Positions 1-9,600 of a stretch of DNA of 64,000 bases are shown in pieces (within the stretch, counting starts at the first letter, position 1; the number at the start of each line of letters is the position of its first letter). This DNA comes from Actinopolyspora lacussalsi (GTDB lineage Bacteria > Actinomycetota > Actinomycetes > Mycobacteriales > Pseudonocardiaceae), in the NCBI GenBank assembly GCA_030803735.1, contig JAURUC010000001.1, forward strand, positions 3,861,501-3,925,500, written 5' to 3'. The translations under genes and the position numbers were made by a program. The notes under the pieces are model-generated. The model saw nothing but the letters and a program-made list of their open reading frames with translations. It searched no databases and was not told the origin of the DNA.

Positions 1-877
1 GAAGTCGTTGGTCGAACGTGGCGAGCTCTCCGCGGCGGAAGCGGCGGTCGCTCGCGTGCTCCCGCTGGCCGACGATCTGTGCGTGGAGGCCGATTCCGCG
101 GGACACACCGACGGCAGGGCTGCTTCCGCACTGTTCCCCACCATGGCGCGGTTGCGTGACTCGGCCGCCGAGCGGTACGGGGCCGGGGCACGGTTGGGGG
201 CGGCGGGAGGTCTGGGGACTCCCGAGGCGCTGGCCGCGGCGTTCGTGATGGGGGCCGATTTCGTCCTGACCGGATCGGTCAACCAGTGTACGCCGGAGGC
301 GGGTACCTCCGAGGAGGTCAAGGACATGCTCGCCTCGCTGGACGTGCAGGATACCACCTACGCGCCTGCCGGTGACATGTTCGAACTCGGCGCGCGGGTT
401 CAGGTGGCCCAGCGCGGAACGTTGTTCGGGCCTCGTGCCGATCGGCTCTACCGGCTCTATCGGCAGCACGGTTCGTTGGAGGAGCTCGACCGGCGAACCG
501 CGGAGACGATTCAGCGGAACTGGTTCAAGCTCTCCTTCGAGGAGGTCTGGGACCAGACCCGCGATTACCTCGCCGCGGTGCGCCCCCACGAACTCGAATC
601 CGCCGAGCGCGACCCGCACCACCGTATGGCGCGCGTTTTCCGCTGGTGGTTCGCGCGTACTAATCGCCTCGCCATAACCGGGGAGTCCGCCGAGCGCGTG
701 AACTTCCAAATCCACTGTGGGCAGGCCATGGGCGCGTTCAACAGGTTCGCGGCCGACGCGGGCATGGCGGACAGACGACAGCGCCACGTCGACGAAGTCG
801 CCGAGTTGTTGATGACCTCCGCGGCCGAGCTGCTCGATCGTCGGATCACCGTGTTGCGCCCGGCCGCGTCCGGTTGA
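1..877 (+). CDS. PfaD-type trans-acting enoyl reductase, 5'-truncated by window edge
   Basis: This is the C-terminal ~290 residues of a PfaD/2-nitropropane-dioxygenase-like FMN enoyl reductase, which acts in trans on trans-AT PKS modules to reduce enoyl-ACP double bonds. Visible family signatures are the VEADSAGHTD segment, GTPEALAAAFVMGADFVLTGSVNQ-type FMN/phosphate-binding region (from about position 205), and the APAGDMFELG motif (about 362). The reading frame is open to base 2 with no convincing start or ribosome site, so the gene begins outside the window. In leinamycin biosynthesis the ER is fused behind an acyltransferase (LnmG, AT-ER). As no AT is found in the window, the missing part may carry the trans-AT, but this is inference. 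It ends 43 nt before the next gene, in the same orientation as the cluster. Confidence 0.9.
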   Translation, partial: KSLVERGELSAAEAAVARVLPLADDLCVEADSAGHTDGRAASALFPTMARLRDSAAERYGAGARLGAAGGLGTPEALAAAFVMGADFVLTGSVNQCTPEAGTSEEVKDMLASLDVQDTTYAPAGDMFELGARVQVAQRGTLFGPRADRLYRLYRQHGSLEELDRRTAETIQRNWFKLSFEEVWDQTRDYLAAVRPHELESAERDPHHRMARVFRWWFARTNRLAITGESAERVNFQIHCGQAMGAFNRFAADAGMADRRQRHVDEVAELLMTSAAELLDRRITVLRPAASG

Positions 878-920
878 GTTCTCTCCGGCCGTTCGGTCGG
901 AAACCAGAAAGGAGTCCCGC

Positions 921-1907
921 ATGACTTCGAACACCGCATCGTCCTCCGAGTTCACGATTCCGGTGGCGAAATACCAGACCTCGCTCGACGAGGCGGACAT
1001 TCTGCACTCCGCGAACTGCGGCGTGATCGTGGAACGCGTCGGTCTGCTCAAGGCGGAGTACCGTTCCGAGGGGCGGGTCTTCGCACGTGAGCTCGCCGAG
1101 TACATCAACGTCAACTACGCGGGAACCGCCTCGGTCTTCGTCTACGAGGAGACCTTCGGAACCAAGGACGTCGTCCACTGGTTGATCCACGTCAAGTCGC
1201 TCGCCGAGTACGAGTACCTCGTCGGGATGGGCAGTGCGGACGAGGGATTCCGCGAAATCTTCACCCGGGAACGCATCCCCTCCGAGAAGGGCGGAGGTAC
1301 CTGGGACCGCATGTTCGTGGAGGGCACTCTCCGCGAGACCGTGCTGCTGCCCCAGTTCACCGGCATGTACGGGACCGAGGTCGACGGGGATGTCGCGGCC
1401 AAGCCCGAGGCGGTCGAGCCGGGTTCCCCCGCGATCGTTCCACCCGCCGCGCAACAGGTGCCCACCCAGGACGAGAACACCCTGCTGCACAGCGCCAACT
1501 GCGGAGTGCTCATCCACCGGGTCGGCCAGCTCACCTACGAGTTCCGTTCCGAAGCGCGCCAGTTCGCCAGGGAAGTCGCACGAACCATCAACACCAACCA
1601 GGCCGGCCGGGTGACGGTGCTGCTGTACGAGGAGGCGTTCGGCCGTTCCGACCGGCTGCACTGGCTCATCCACATGAAGTCGTTGTCCTCCTACTACTCG
1701 CTGATCGACATGCGGGCGTGGATGTCCGAGGAAGTGCGTGAGGTCTACACCCGCGAACGAATCGAACAGGACCGGGGAGGCGGTAACTGGAACCGCATGT
1801 TCCTCGACGCGAGCCTGGAGGATCTGGCTCTGACACCGCAGCACTGGGGCATGTACACGACCACGGCTCCGCAGCGGCTGACCAACGGAGCCGGAGCGCA
1901 TCGGTGA
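921..1907 (+). CDS. Tandem-duplicated protein of unknown function in a PKS cluster
   Basis: The protein has 328 aa and starts at ATG 921 behind a good AAGGAG site. It consists of two homologous ~130-residue halves (about residues 14-150 and 185-320). Both contain the order LHSANCG, E(Y/F)RSE-R-FARE, N-N-AG, (V/L)HWLIH-KSL, TRERI, GGG-W-RMF and GMY. The halves are joined by an acidic/Pro/Ala linker. From memory it resembles the DUF6039-type proteins found in actinobacterial PKS clusters, but I could not check this. The HWLIH-KSL stretch suggests a dimeric alpha/beta-barrel (ferredoxin-like) fold, so one chain could form an intramolecular dimer. No catalytic motif is recognisable. It sits between the trans-ER and the starter-unit A-PCP gene, so a role in the pathway is likely but unspecified. 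Confidence 0.75.
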   Translation: MTSNTASSSEFTIPVAKYQTSLDEADILHSANCGVIVERVGLLKAEYRSEGRVFARELAEYINVNYAGTASVFVYEETFGTKDVVHWLIHVKSLAEYEYLVGMGSADEGFREIFTRERIPSEKGGGTWDRMFVEGTLRETVLLPQFTGMYGTEVDGDVAAKPEAVEPGSPAIVPPAAQQVPTQDENTLLHSANCGVLIHRVGQLTYEFRSEARQFAREVARTINTNQAGRVTVLLYEEAFGRSDRLHWLIHMKSLSSYYSLIDMRAWMSEEVREVYTRERIEQDRGGGNWNRMFLDASLEDLALTPQHWGMYTTTAPQRLTNGAGAHR

Positions 1908-1959
1908 TACGACGTTCGCCCGACACAGCAGGGTGCCCGAGTTACGAGGGGGAATACAG

Positions 1960-3774
1960 GTGGTGGGAACCGGATCTTCCGATTATCACGAGGCCGAGTT
2001 GACGCACGAGGCCTTCGAAGCGGTGGTGCGGCGGCAACCGGATCGCCTCGCCGTGACCGAGCCCGGTTCGGGGTCGCTGACCTATGCCGAACTGGACGCC
2101 AGGGCACGGCGACTCGCCGGTCGGCTGGTCGCCGATGGCATCGAGGCGGGCGAGCTGGTCGGGCTCTGCCTGCCGCGCGGTATCGACCTGGTCGTGGGAG
2201 TCGTGGCCGTTCTCAAGGCGGGGGGCGCTTATGTGCCGCTCGACCCGGAGCTCCCGGCCGCGCGTACGGAACTCCTGTTGACCGACACCCAGGTGCGAAC
2301 CGTCGTCACCGACGACGCCGGGGCCGAACTGCTGGCGGACCAACGGGTGTCGACGGTGCCGGTCGATCCCCCCGAACCAACCGGGGCGACCGACCCGCCG
2401 CGGCCCCGGGAGGACGACCCCGCTTACGTGATTCACACCTCGGGATCGACGGGAACTCCCAAGGGGGTGGTGGTCGAACACCGCAACGTGCTGCGGCTGT
2501 TCGAGACCACCGATCGGCTCCTCGATCTCGGTCCGGACGACGTCTGGACGATGTTCCACTCGGTCAGCTTCGACTTCTCCGTATGGGAGATCTGGGGTGC
2601 GCTGCTGCACGGCGCGCGCCTGGTCGTGGTTCCGAGGGACGTGACTCGCGTGCCGGAGCGCGTGCTCGCGTTGCTGCGGGAAGAGCGAGTGACCGTGCTC
2701 AGCCAGACGCCTTCCGCATTCCGTGCCCTCACGGCCGCGGCGGAGCGAGGTGGCGGGGACGACGAACTCGAACTCCGCTACGTCGTCTTCGGCGGGGAAC
2801 GTCTCGACCTCTCCGCGTTGCGCGGATGGCTCGAACGGCACGGCGACACCGAGCCGGAACTGATCAACATGTACGGGATAACGGAGACGACGGTTCACGT
2901 GACGTACCGCCGGATCCGTGTGGCGGATCTTCGTACGCCGGATCGGAGTCCGATCGGGGTGCCGTTGCCCGATCTGCGGGTCCGACTGGTCGACGGGGAA
3001 GGCCGGGAGGTTCCCACGGGCACGGCTGGTGAGATCCAAGTCAACGGCCCCGGAGTGGCACGGGGGTATCTCCGACGTCCGGAGCTCACCGCGGAGCGTT
3101 TCGTCACCGACGCGGAGGGCCGCTGGTACGCGTCGGGTGACAGGGCAGTACGTCGCCCGGACGGGGATCTGATCTATCTGGGGCGTGTCGACGACCAGAT
3201 CAAGGTGCGGGGGTACCGCATCGAACCGGGCGAGGTGGAGCACTGCCTGGAGGAGCAGGACGGGGTCGCCGCGGTGGTGGTGGCACCGCGCGATTACGAC
3301 GGGGACCGGCGTCTCGTGGCCTACGTGCTGCCTTCGGAGCACACGGCGGCGGAGCCGCTGTTCCGGAGGCTCTCCGGAGCCGCCCGCGAGCGGTTGCCGA
3401 CGCACATGCGTCCCGCCGTGTACCGCGTGATCACCGAGTTGCCGCTGACCGAACAGGGCAAGACGGATCGCGACGCGCTCGACTCCTTCGTCTCCCACGA
3501 GTCCGCCTCCGAGGCCCCGGATGAGGCCCCGGACGAGGGTGCGGACGAGTCCACCACCGAAACGACCGAACAGTTGGTGAGCCGCATCGTCGGCAAGGTG
3601 CTGGAGCGCCCGGACGTCGACAGTGACGACGATCTTTTCGCCGCGGGTGCCACCTCGCTCTCGTTGATGCGAATCATCGCGGAGCTCCGGCGTGAATCGG
3701 GAGCTCGGGTGGATATCGACGCCATCGGTGAACACGCCTCCATAAGACGGCTCGCGTTCGCGTTGTCCGCATGA
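1960..3774 (+). CDS. SyrB1-like A-PCP didomain, predicted threonine activation
   Basis: Stand-alone NRPS adenylation domain (about residues 15-500) followed by a carrier domain (about 535-604, phosphopantetheine Ser in GATSLSL). A-domain cores are visible: [35 protein letters not shown] and K in LTEQGKTDR. The binding-pocket code read by eye is D-F-W-S-V-G-M-V-H-K. This is one residue from the Thr code D-F-W-N-V-G-M-V-H-K of SyrB1, so threonine (or a close analogue) is the likely substrate. GTG 1960 is chosen because a GAGGGGGA site lies just upstream; an in-frame GTG at 1933 lacks one. The next two genes are the matching halogenase and aminoacyltransferase, as in syringomycin. The MbtH-like protein at 46395 probably assists this or the cysteine A domain. 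Confidence 0.92.
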   Translation: MVGTGSSDYHEAELTHEAFEAVVRRQPDRLAVTEPGSGSLTYAELDARARRLAGRLVADGIEAGELVGLCLPRGIDLVVGVVAVLKAGGAYVPLDPELPAARTELLLTDTQVRTVVTDDAGAELLADQRVSTVPVDPPEPTGATDPPRPREDDPAYVIHTSGSTGTPKGVVVEHRNVLRLFETTDRLLDLGPDDVWTMFHSVSFDFSVWEIWGALLHGARLVVVPRDVTRVPERVLALLREERVTVLSQTPSAFRALTAAAERGGGDDELELRYVVFGGERLDLSALRGWLERHGDTEPELINMYGITETTVHVTYRRIRVADLRTPDRSPIGVPLPDLRVRLVDGEGREVPTGTAGEIQVNGPGVARGYLRRPELTAERFVTDAEGRWYASGDRAVRRPDGDLIYLGRVDDQIKVRGYRIEPGEVEHCLEEQDGVAAVVVAPRDYDGDRRLVAYVLPSEHTAAEPLFRRLSGAARERLPTHMRPAVYRVITELPLTEQGKTDRDALDSFVSHESASEAPDEAPDEGADESTTETTEQLVSRIVGKVLERPDVDSDDDLFAAGATSLSLMRIIAELRRESGARVDIDAIGEHASIRRLAFALSA

Positions 3775-3799
3775 TGAGAACCGGCATTGGAGTTTCGAC

Positions 3800-4759
3800 A
3801 TGACCACGGAAAACATCACCACCAACCGCGAATTCGCCCTCAGTGAGCAGGAACTCGCGCAGTTCCACGCACGTGGGTTCCTGGGGCCGTTCAAGGTGTA
3901 CGAGCCGGAGGAGATGGAGCGGATCTGGCGCAAGGAACGCATTCGGCTCATGGACCGGGAAAAAGCGGTTTACCAGGACGGTGCCGCCGAGTCCGGCAAC
4001 ACCAACATATCCAACTACGACCGCCATCTCGATTCGCGGGTACTGGCCGACCACGTGACCGAGCCCGGCATCGTGGACCGGGTTTCCAGTGTGCTCGGCC
4101 CGGACGTGCTGTGCTGGCGTTCCGAGTTCTTCCCCAAATACGCGGGCGACGAGGGTACCGACTGGCACCAGGCGGACACCTTCGCCAACGCCTCGGGCAA
4201 ACCGCAGATCCTGTGGCCGGAGGGGATCGAGGACTTCGGGGGGACCATCACCGTCTGGACGGCCTTCACCGAAGCCGACGAGGAAACCGGCTGCCTTCAG
4301 TTCATTCCCGGGACGCACCAGACGATGTACTACGACGAGACAAAGCGGATGCACTACGACCCGGACACCATCAACCGCTCGGTCAAGGACGGGGTGCGCC
4401 GCGGCTTCTTCGGATACGACTACCGGCAGCTGCAGAAGGACCCGGACTGGAAGCCGGACGAGGATCAAGCCGTCTCGCTCGTGATGCGTCCTGGTGAGGC
4501 GATCATGTTCTGGTCCACTCTCATGCACGCCTCACGACCGCATCTGGGCAATACCGACAACATGCGCCTGGGATTCGCCGGGCGTTACGTACCCACATCG
4601 GTGCGGGTCTATCCCGACACCGAGATTCTCGAGGAGTACGGCGGCAGCGTCAGCCTGGACCGGTACGGCTCGGTCCTCGTCAGTGGCCGGGACCGTTACG
4701 GGCACAACCCCCTGGCGACCGAGACGACCCGCGGACATCCCTTTCGGCACCGTCCCTGA
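3800..4759 (+). CDS. SyrB2-like non-heme Fe(II)/2-oxoglutarate halogenase
   Basis: 319 aa, colinear with SyrB2 over the full length. The family chlorinates the unactivated gamma-methyl of threonine while it is tethered to a carrier protein. The facial triad is altered in the halogenase-specific way: His123-Gln-Ala125 in GTDWHQAD puts Ala where hydroxylases have Asp/Glu, leaving room for chloride. The second iron His is His243 in STLMHAS. The 2-oxoglutarate-binding Arg is probably the one in [10 protein letters not shown]. The segment [10 protein letters not shown] after the HxA motif is also typical. It starts 25 nt after the A-PCP stop, so substrate and enzyme are co-expressed. 4-Chloro-threonyl-S-PCP is the expected product by homology; the exact position and number of chlorines cannot be read from sequence. 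Confidence 0.95.
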   Translation: MTTENITTNREFALSEQELAQFHARGFLGPFKVYEPEEMERIWRKERIRLMDREKAVYQDGAAESGNTNISNYDRHLDSRVLADHVTEPGIVDRVSSVLGPDVLCWRSEFFPKYAGDEGTDWHQADTFANASGKPQILWPEGIEDFGGTITVWTAFTEADEETGCLQFIPGTHQTMYYDETKRMHYDPDTINRSVKDGVRRGFFGYDYRQLQKDPDWKPDEDQAVSLVMRPGEAIMFWSTLMHASRPHLGNTDNMRLGFAGRYVPTSVRVYPDTEILEEYGGSVSLDRYGSVLVSGRDRYGHNPLATETTRGHPFRHRP

Positions 4760-4823
4760 CCAACCCCCTCGTGCTTCGGGCGTCTCCGGACGGGACGTCC
4801 GGGGGGAAAGGAACTCGGTAATC

Positions 4824-5699
4824 ATGGCCGTCGGAGCACCAGAGGATTTCGGATCGGCGTGTGTCGCGGCCCCGGACGGGGCCCTGCTACCGGTACGCAC
4901 CGCCGGTGATCCGGACGATCCGGCCGTGCTGCTCGCCTCGGCGTGCGGTATGCCCGCAGGCCTGTGCGATCCCTGGGCCGGCCACCTGGCACGTGACCAT
5001 TACGTGCTCACCTGGGAGACCCGCGGAATGTTCGGCGACGAGCGAAACGGCCGGACGGTGTGTGCCGCCGCGGAGTTCGACCGGCTGGGCACCGGTGTCG
5101 AGCACCAGGTCGGGGACATGCTAGCCGTTCTGGACGGTTACGGGATACGTGACGCCCACGTGATGGGGCTGTGCGGCGGCGCTGTACTGGGGTTGCGAAT
5201 GGCAGCGGATCATCCGGACCGAGTGACCTCGTTGAGCTTGTGGCACGGCGACTACGAGCTCGGGGCGGATTGCCCGAAGACGAGCCATCAACGCAATCTC
5301 CAGGCGTTGATGGAGATGGCGGCGGAGAGCCGGGACAGTGCCGCGATGGTGCAGAGCACCGTTCGCGACACCGCCACCGACGAGCTGCCCCCCGAGATCG
5401 CGGAGATGGTGCGTTATCCCTACCGCGACTCCGAACTGCTCTACCGGTACTGCCGGTTGAACGGTGCCCTGATGGCGCACGACGTGCGTGGACTGCTGAG
5501 CCGGGTCGAGCAGCCCACGCTGGTGGTCACCAGCGAGGACGACCACACCGCGCACCCCGCGGGGTCCCACGCCGTGGCCTCGGGACTTCCCTCGGCCGAG
5601 CTGTACGTGGCTCCGCACGGAAACCACCTGTCGCTCTTCGCCGCGGGCGGGGAGCTGACGGAGATCGCCGGACGTTTTCTTCGGGAGAGAGGTGGGTGA
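4824..5699 (+). CDS. SyrC/CmaE-like aminoacyltransferase with Cys nucleophile (alpha/beta-hydrolase fold)
   Basis: 291 aa from ATG 4824, behind a GGGGAAAGGA site. An upstream in-frame extension overlaps the halogenase and is not needed. Alpha/beta-hydrolase fold in which the nucleophile elbow is G-L-C117-G-G rather than GxSxG. SyrC and CmaE use such a Cys to pick an aminoacyl group off one carrier protein and hand it to another. The acid and His of the triad are probably in TSEDDHT and PHGNHLS. In context it would move chloro-threonyl from the A-PCP to a carrier domain of the assembly line. The most obvious acceptor is the N-terminal PCP of the next megasynthase, which has no A domain of its own in front of it. 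An ordinary thioesterase is less likely because of the Cys. Confidence 0.88.
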   Translation: MAVGAPEDFGSACVAAPDGALLPVRTAGDPDDPAVLLASACGMPAGLCDPWAGHLARDHYVLTWETRGMFGDERNGRTVCAAAEFDRLGTGVEHQVGDMLAVLDGYGIRDAHVMGLCGGAVLGLRMAADHPDRVTSLSLWHGDYELGADCPKTSHQRNLQALMEMAAESRDSAAMVQSTVRDTATDELPPEIAEMVRYPYRDSELLYRYCRLNGALMAHDVRGLLSRVEQPTLVVTSEDDHTAHPAGSHAVASGLPSAELYVAPHGNHLSLFAAGGELTEIAGRFLRERGG

Positions 5700-5857
5700 C
5701 GAGTTTTTCCTGGAGCCGCGCCGGATGTTCCGCTGGAGTGGTGCTGACGCAATTCTTGAGCACGACGGGACGGCGCCCTGGAATGTCCACAATTTACTTC
5801 GTCTGGTTTGTACTGTAGTGGTGTCGCGCTCAGGGGACCTACCCAAACGGAGTGTAC
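5700..5857 (+). promoter_or_regulatory. Intergenic region upstream of the Crp/Fnr regulator
   Basis: 158 nt between the aminoacyltransferase and the regulator, the longest non-coding stretch in the left half of the cluster and locally less GC-rich (about 5775-5820). It is a plausible promoter site for the regulator and the downstream PKS genes. I do not see a convincing Crp-type dyad or a clear -35/-10 pair. GGAG at 5849-5852 sets the start at ATG 5858. Confidence 0.35.
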
Positions 5858-6523
5858 ATGTCGGATAAGCGGTCAGAATGCGGGTGGTACAACCGCCTGC
5901 TCGAAGCTGCCGGCTCGGGAATACGAGAGGATGTTCTGGAGAGGGGCGAGAACATCTACACCTGTGGTAAGTCCGATCCGGTCGTCTACCTGGTTTCCCG
6001 CGGTCAGGTGAAGAGTTCGATGCTCTCCCAGTCCGGCAAGCGCTGCCTGTTGGCGATACACACCGCGGGGGATCTGTTCGGCGAGAGCTGTCTGTTGAAC
6101 GCGGAACGCTCCGAGGAGGCGACCGCCATGACCGAGGTGGTGCTCAAGCGCATTCCGAGTGACCGCTTCCTCGCCGCGCTCGCGTCGAACGGAGCTCTGG
6201 AGGAGTTCGTCACCTATCTGGTGGGACGTATGGCTGAGCAGCAGCAGGTGATCACCAATCTGGTTACCGTGGACAGCGAGAAACGCCTCGCGGCCACGCT
6301 GCTCAGGCTGGCGAGGAAGCTCGGGCGGCGTGACACCGACCGGCTGCTGATAGAGCAGTACATCACGCAGGAAGAACTGTCCGGAATGGTCGGAACGACC
6401 AGGTCCAGGGTGGGTTATTTCCTGAAACGCTTCCGTGCGGACGGTTTTATACGTACGTTGCCGGGAGCTTTTATCGAAGTGAACGAAGCGCGTCTCAACA
6501 AGTATCTACAGCTTTCTGTCTGA
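5858..6523 (+). CDS. Crp/Fnr-family transcriptional regulator (LnmO-like position and type)
   Basis: 221 aa. The N-terminal cyclic-nucleotide-binding-type beta-roll (about residues 20-115, including VYLVSRGQVK, GDLFGE and LLNAERSEEATAMTE) is followed by a dimerisation helix. The C-terminal winged helix-turn-helix has ITQEELSGMVGTTRSRVGYFLKRF as its recognition region. No Cys cluster for an Fe-S centre is evident, so the effector is unknown. The leinamycin cluster is controlled by a Crp/Fnr-type activator, LnmO. This gene sits directly upstream of the megasynthase genes in the same direction, so it is the best candidate for the pathway-specific activator. ATG 5858 is preferred over GTG 5852 because of ribosome-site spacing. 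Confidence 0.9.
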   Translation: MSDKRSECGWYNRLLEAAGSGIREDVLERGENIYTCGKSDPVVYLVSRGQVKSSMLSQSGKRCLLAIHTAGDLFGESCLLNAERSEEATAMTEVVLKRIPSDRFLAALASNGALEEFVTYLVGRMAEQQQVITNLVTVDSEKRLAATLLRLARKLGRRDTDRLLIEQYITQEELSGMVGTTRSRVGYFLKRFRADGFIRTLPGAFIEVNEARLNKYLQLSV

Positions 6524-6635
6524 ATCCGGGAAAACCGTTCTCGTGCGGGAGTTCGCTCGTCCGCGTTCATCCTGTCGGGATATCACCGGGGGCAGTGGAT
6601 CCGCTCTTTCGGAGAATTTGTGCGGGGTTGTTGTC

Positions 6636-9600
6636 GTGACATCGACGAATGATGCCGGGTGGATGGCGGCCCGTGCGGACATCGGGGACACGGAATCGGT
6701 GGTACGTGCCGTGCTGGCCGGAGTGCTTCCGGAGGACGCCGAACCGTTGTGGGACACGCCGTTGCGGGAGCAGGGAATGGACTCCCTGGGCGCCACTCGC
6801 CTGTGGTTCGAGCTGAAGCGTCACTTCGGCGTCGAACTGCCGCCGGACCGGCTGGGAGAGTGTTCCGGGGTACGTGAACTCGTGGAGCTGGTCGCCTCGG
6901 AGCTCGGTTCCGGGGCTCGTAACGAATCCGAGGACACTGCCGCGGCGATGGCGGCAGGCGGGATCACCGACGAGTCGGACGTGGCGCTGCCGTTGACCCC
7001 GATCCAACAGTCCTACCTGGTGGCGAAGGAAGCCGGATTCGGGCCCGATTCCCTCGGATGTCACCTATACCGGGAATTCACGGTGGAAAACCTCGACCCG
7101 CGACGGCTGCGTTCGGCGTGGGACCGGGTGGTGCGTCGTCACGAGGCGCTGCGTACCGCGATAGGTGCGGACGGGCGACAGCGAGTACTGGACGAGCCGT
7201 TTCCCTGGGACATGCCGGTCCACGACATGTCGGGCAGCGACGAGCGAAGCGTTCACCGCAGGCTGCGTGAAGTGCGGCACTCGTTGTCCCACCGTGGTTT
7301 CCCCGTCGGGGACGGGCCACTGTTCGCCATCGAGGTCACCCATGTCCCAGACGGGAGCAGTACGGTGCACTTCGCCCTCGACGGTCTCTTGACCGATGGT
7401 GTCGGGCTGGGCTTGTTGTTCGAGGACTGGTGGAACAACTACCTCGGCGGGGCCGAGGAAACCGGGGCCGGCGAAACCCCGCGATCGGAGGGGGAAGCTC
7501 CCGGGCTGGGCGAGTGTCTGGACGCGTTGCGGGCCGAGCGATCGGGGCAACGCTACCGCGAGGATCTGGACTACTGGACCGAGCGCCTCGCCGAGCTTCC
7601 CCCGGGACCCGGACTGACGCGGGTGTCCGAGTCCCAGGAACCACCCGCGGACGGCCCCTGTCCGCTACGCACTCCGATGAGCGGTTCGCTCGACGCCTCG
7701 GACTGGGCGGCTCTGTGCCGTGCCGCCCAGCGGGCAGGCGCTTCCCCGACCACCTACGTGTTGGCGCTGTTCGTCGAGGCGCTGTACCGCAACGGGGGGC
7801 GGTCGTACTGCTCGTTGGTGCTCACCACGAGTTTCCGTGGCATGCTCCCCCACGGTTCCGAGCGAACGGTGGGGCCGTTCACCTCGACCACGGTCCTCGC
7901 GGTCGACGCGTCGATCGGCCGCTCCCGGGCGGAAACCGCTCGTGACATTCACCGCGAACTCTGGCAGGACCTCGCCCACTCCCGGGTGAGTGGGGTGGAA
8001 GCCCTGCGTGTCGCCAGAAGACAGTCACCGCCTGTGGTCTTCACCTCCTTGCTCGACTCCGGGGCACGGGAGCCGGGGAGCGGTGGCTTCGCCGATTCGG
8101 TGAGCTATGCGGTGAGTCAGACCACCGGCGTTTCGCTCGACCACCAGATGTGGGAGCAGGACGGAGCGCTGCACTACCGCTGGGACGTGGTGCCCTCGGA
8201 CTTCGAACCGGGAGTCGTCGAGAACCTCTTCGCGCTGTTCGGGAACATACTGCTCGACGCCGCGAGCGAGCAGCGTGAGGGGAGCGTCGAGCACGCGCTC
8301 AATCCGTTGCAGCAGGCCTACTACGTGGCACGTTGCACCGACATCGGTGAGGCCGCCGGTTGGAACGGGTGCCAGGTTTGTCACTCGTTTCACGTGTCCG
8401 AACCGGATCCGGAGCGGCTCGAATCGGCGTGGCTCCGGCTGGCCGCGGCCCACCGGATGTTGCGCGGCACTGTCGGCTCCGAGGGAGTGGTACGCACGAG
8501 CTCGGAGCGGCCGACCCGCCGCCACATTCCCGTGCTCGACACCCGTGGTCTCGCCGACCCCGCCGAGACGGTACAGCTCATGCGGGAGGAGATGGTCGCA
8601 CGGGCGTACCCGCTGGATCGCGGTCCGCACTCCGATCTGCGGCTGACGATCGAGGCCGATGGTTCCGGCACGGTGCACTGCGCGCTCGATCTGACGCTGT
8701 TGGACGGCCCGAGCATCCATTTCCTGCTGCGCGAGCTCGTGCGACTGTACGAGGATCCCACGGCGGCTCCGCGCGCGCACCCGTCCGGGGAGACCGGGAC
8801 GACTTCCGAGAACCCGCCGCCGGACGCCGCGACTCGCCGGTCCTACTGGCAACAGCGGGTAGCCGAGTTGCCTCCCGGGCCGCGGGTGGATCCCCCCGCC
8901 GCGGGCACTTCCCGACGGAGGGTCAGGTACGACGGCCTGCTGACCGGCTGGCGGGCGCTCCGGGACCGTGCTGCGCAAGCGGGACTCCACGGCGACGACG
9001 TGCTGCTCACGGTGTTCGCCGAGGTTCTCGCGGAGCGGTTCGACGCGCCGTTCACGCTGCCCGTGGTGCGGTGGAACCCCCGGTCCGCTCCGATGCGGCC
9101 GGGTGAGTTCACTGAATTGAGCTGGGTGGCCCGGAGCGCGGACGAATCGGTTCCCGCCGAACGAGCACGGCGATACCGACTGACCGTCGACGAGGACGTT
9201 CGGCACGCCGGATCCGACGGTCTGGCAGGTCTCGGTGAACTGCGTCGTCGCACGATGAAGGAGCGGGGCGGGTTCGAACTGCCGGTCGTCTACACCGGAA
9301 TCCTGCGGCTCGGCGACTCCCCGTTGCCTTCCGGGGTGCGCCCCGGCCACTGGCTCACCTGCACCCCCGGCGTCTCGCTGGACTGCATCGCCATCGAGGA
9401 AGGCGACGAGCTGCGGTTCCACTGGGACGTCGTTCTGGAGGACTTCGCGGTGGAAACCTCCGGCGGAACCGATGACACGCCCTCGGTCGCGGAGTTGTTC
9501 GAACGCTACCGGAACCGGTTGCGCGAACTGGCCGCGGGCGAGACCGAGTGGTGGGAGGGAACCCGCCGAACCGCCGCGATGACGCGCGAAGCGGGGTGCG

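Noticed and set aside
1942..3951. Long antisense open frames (for example 1942-3951, 8025-10454, 30440-32467, 33191-35341)
   Set aside because: They are shadows of high-GC coding DNA; their translations are low-complexity Arg/His/Gly-rich and the opposite strand encodes clear domains.
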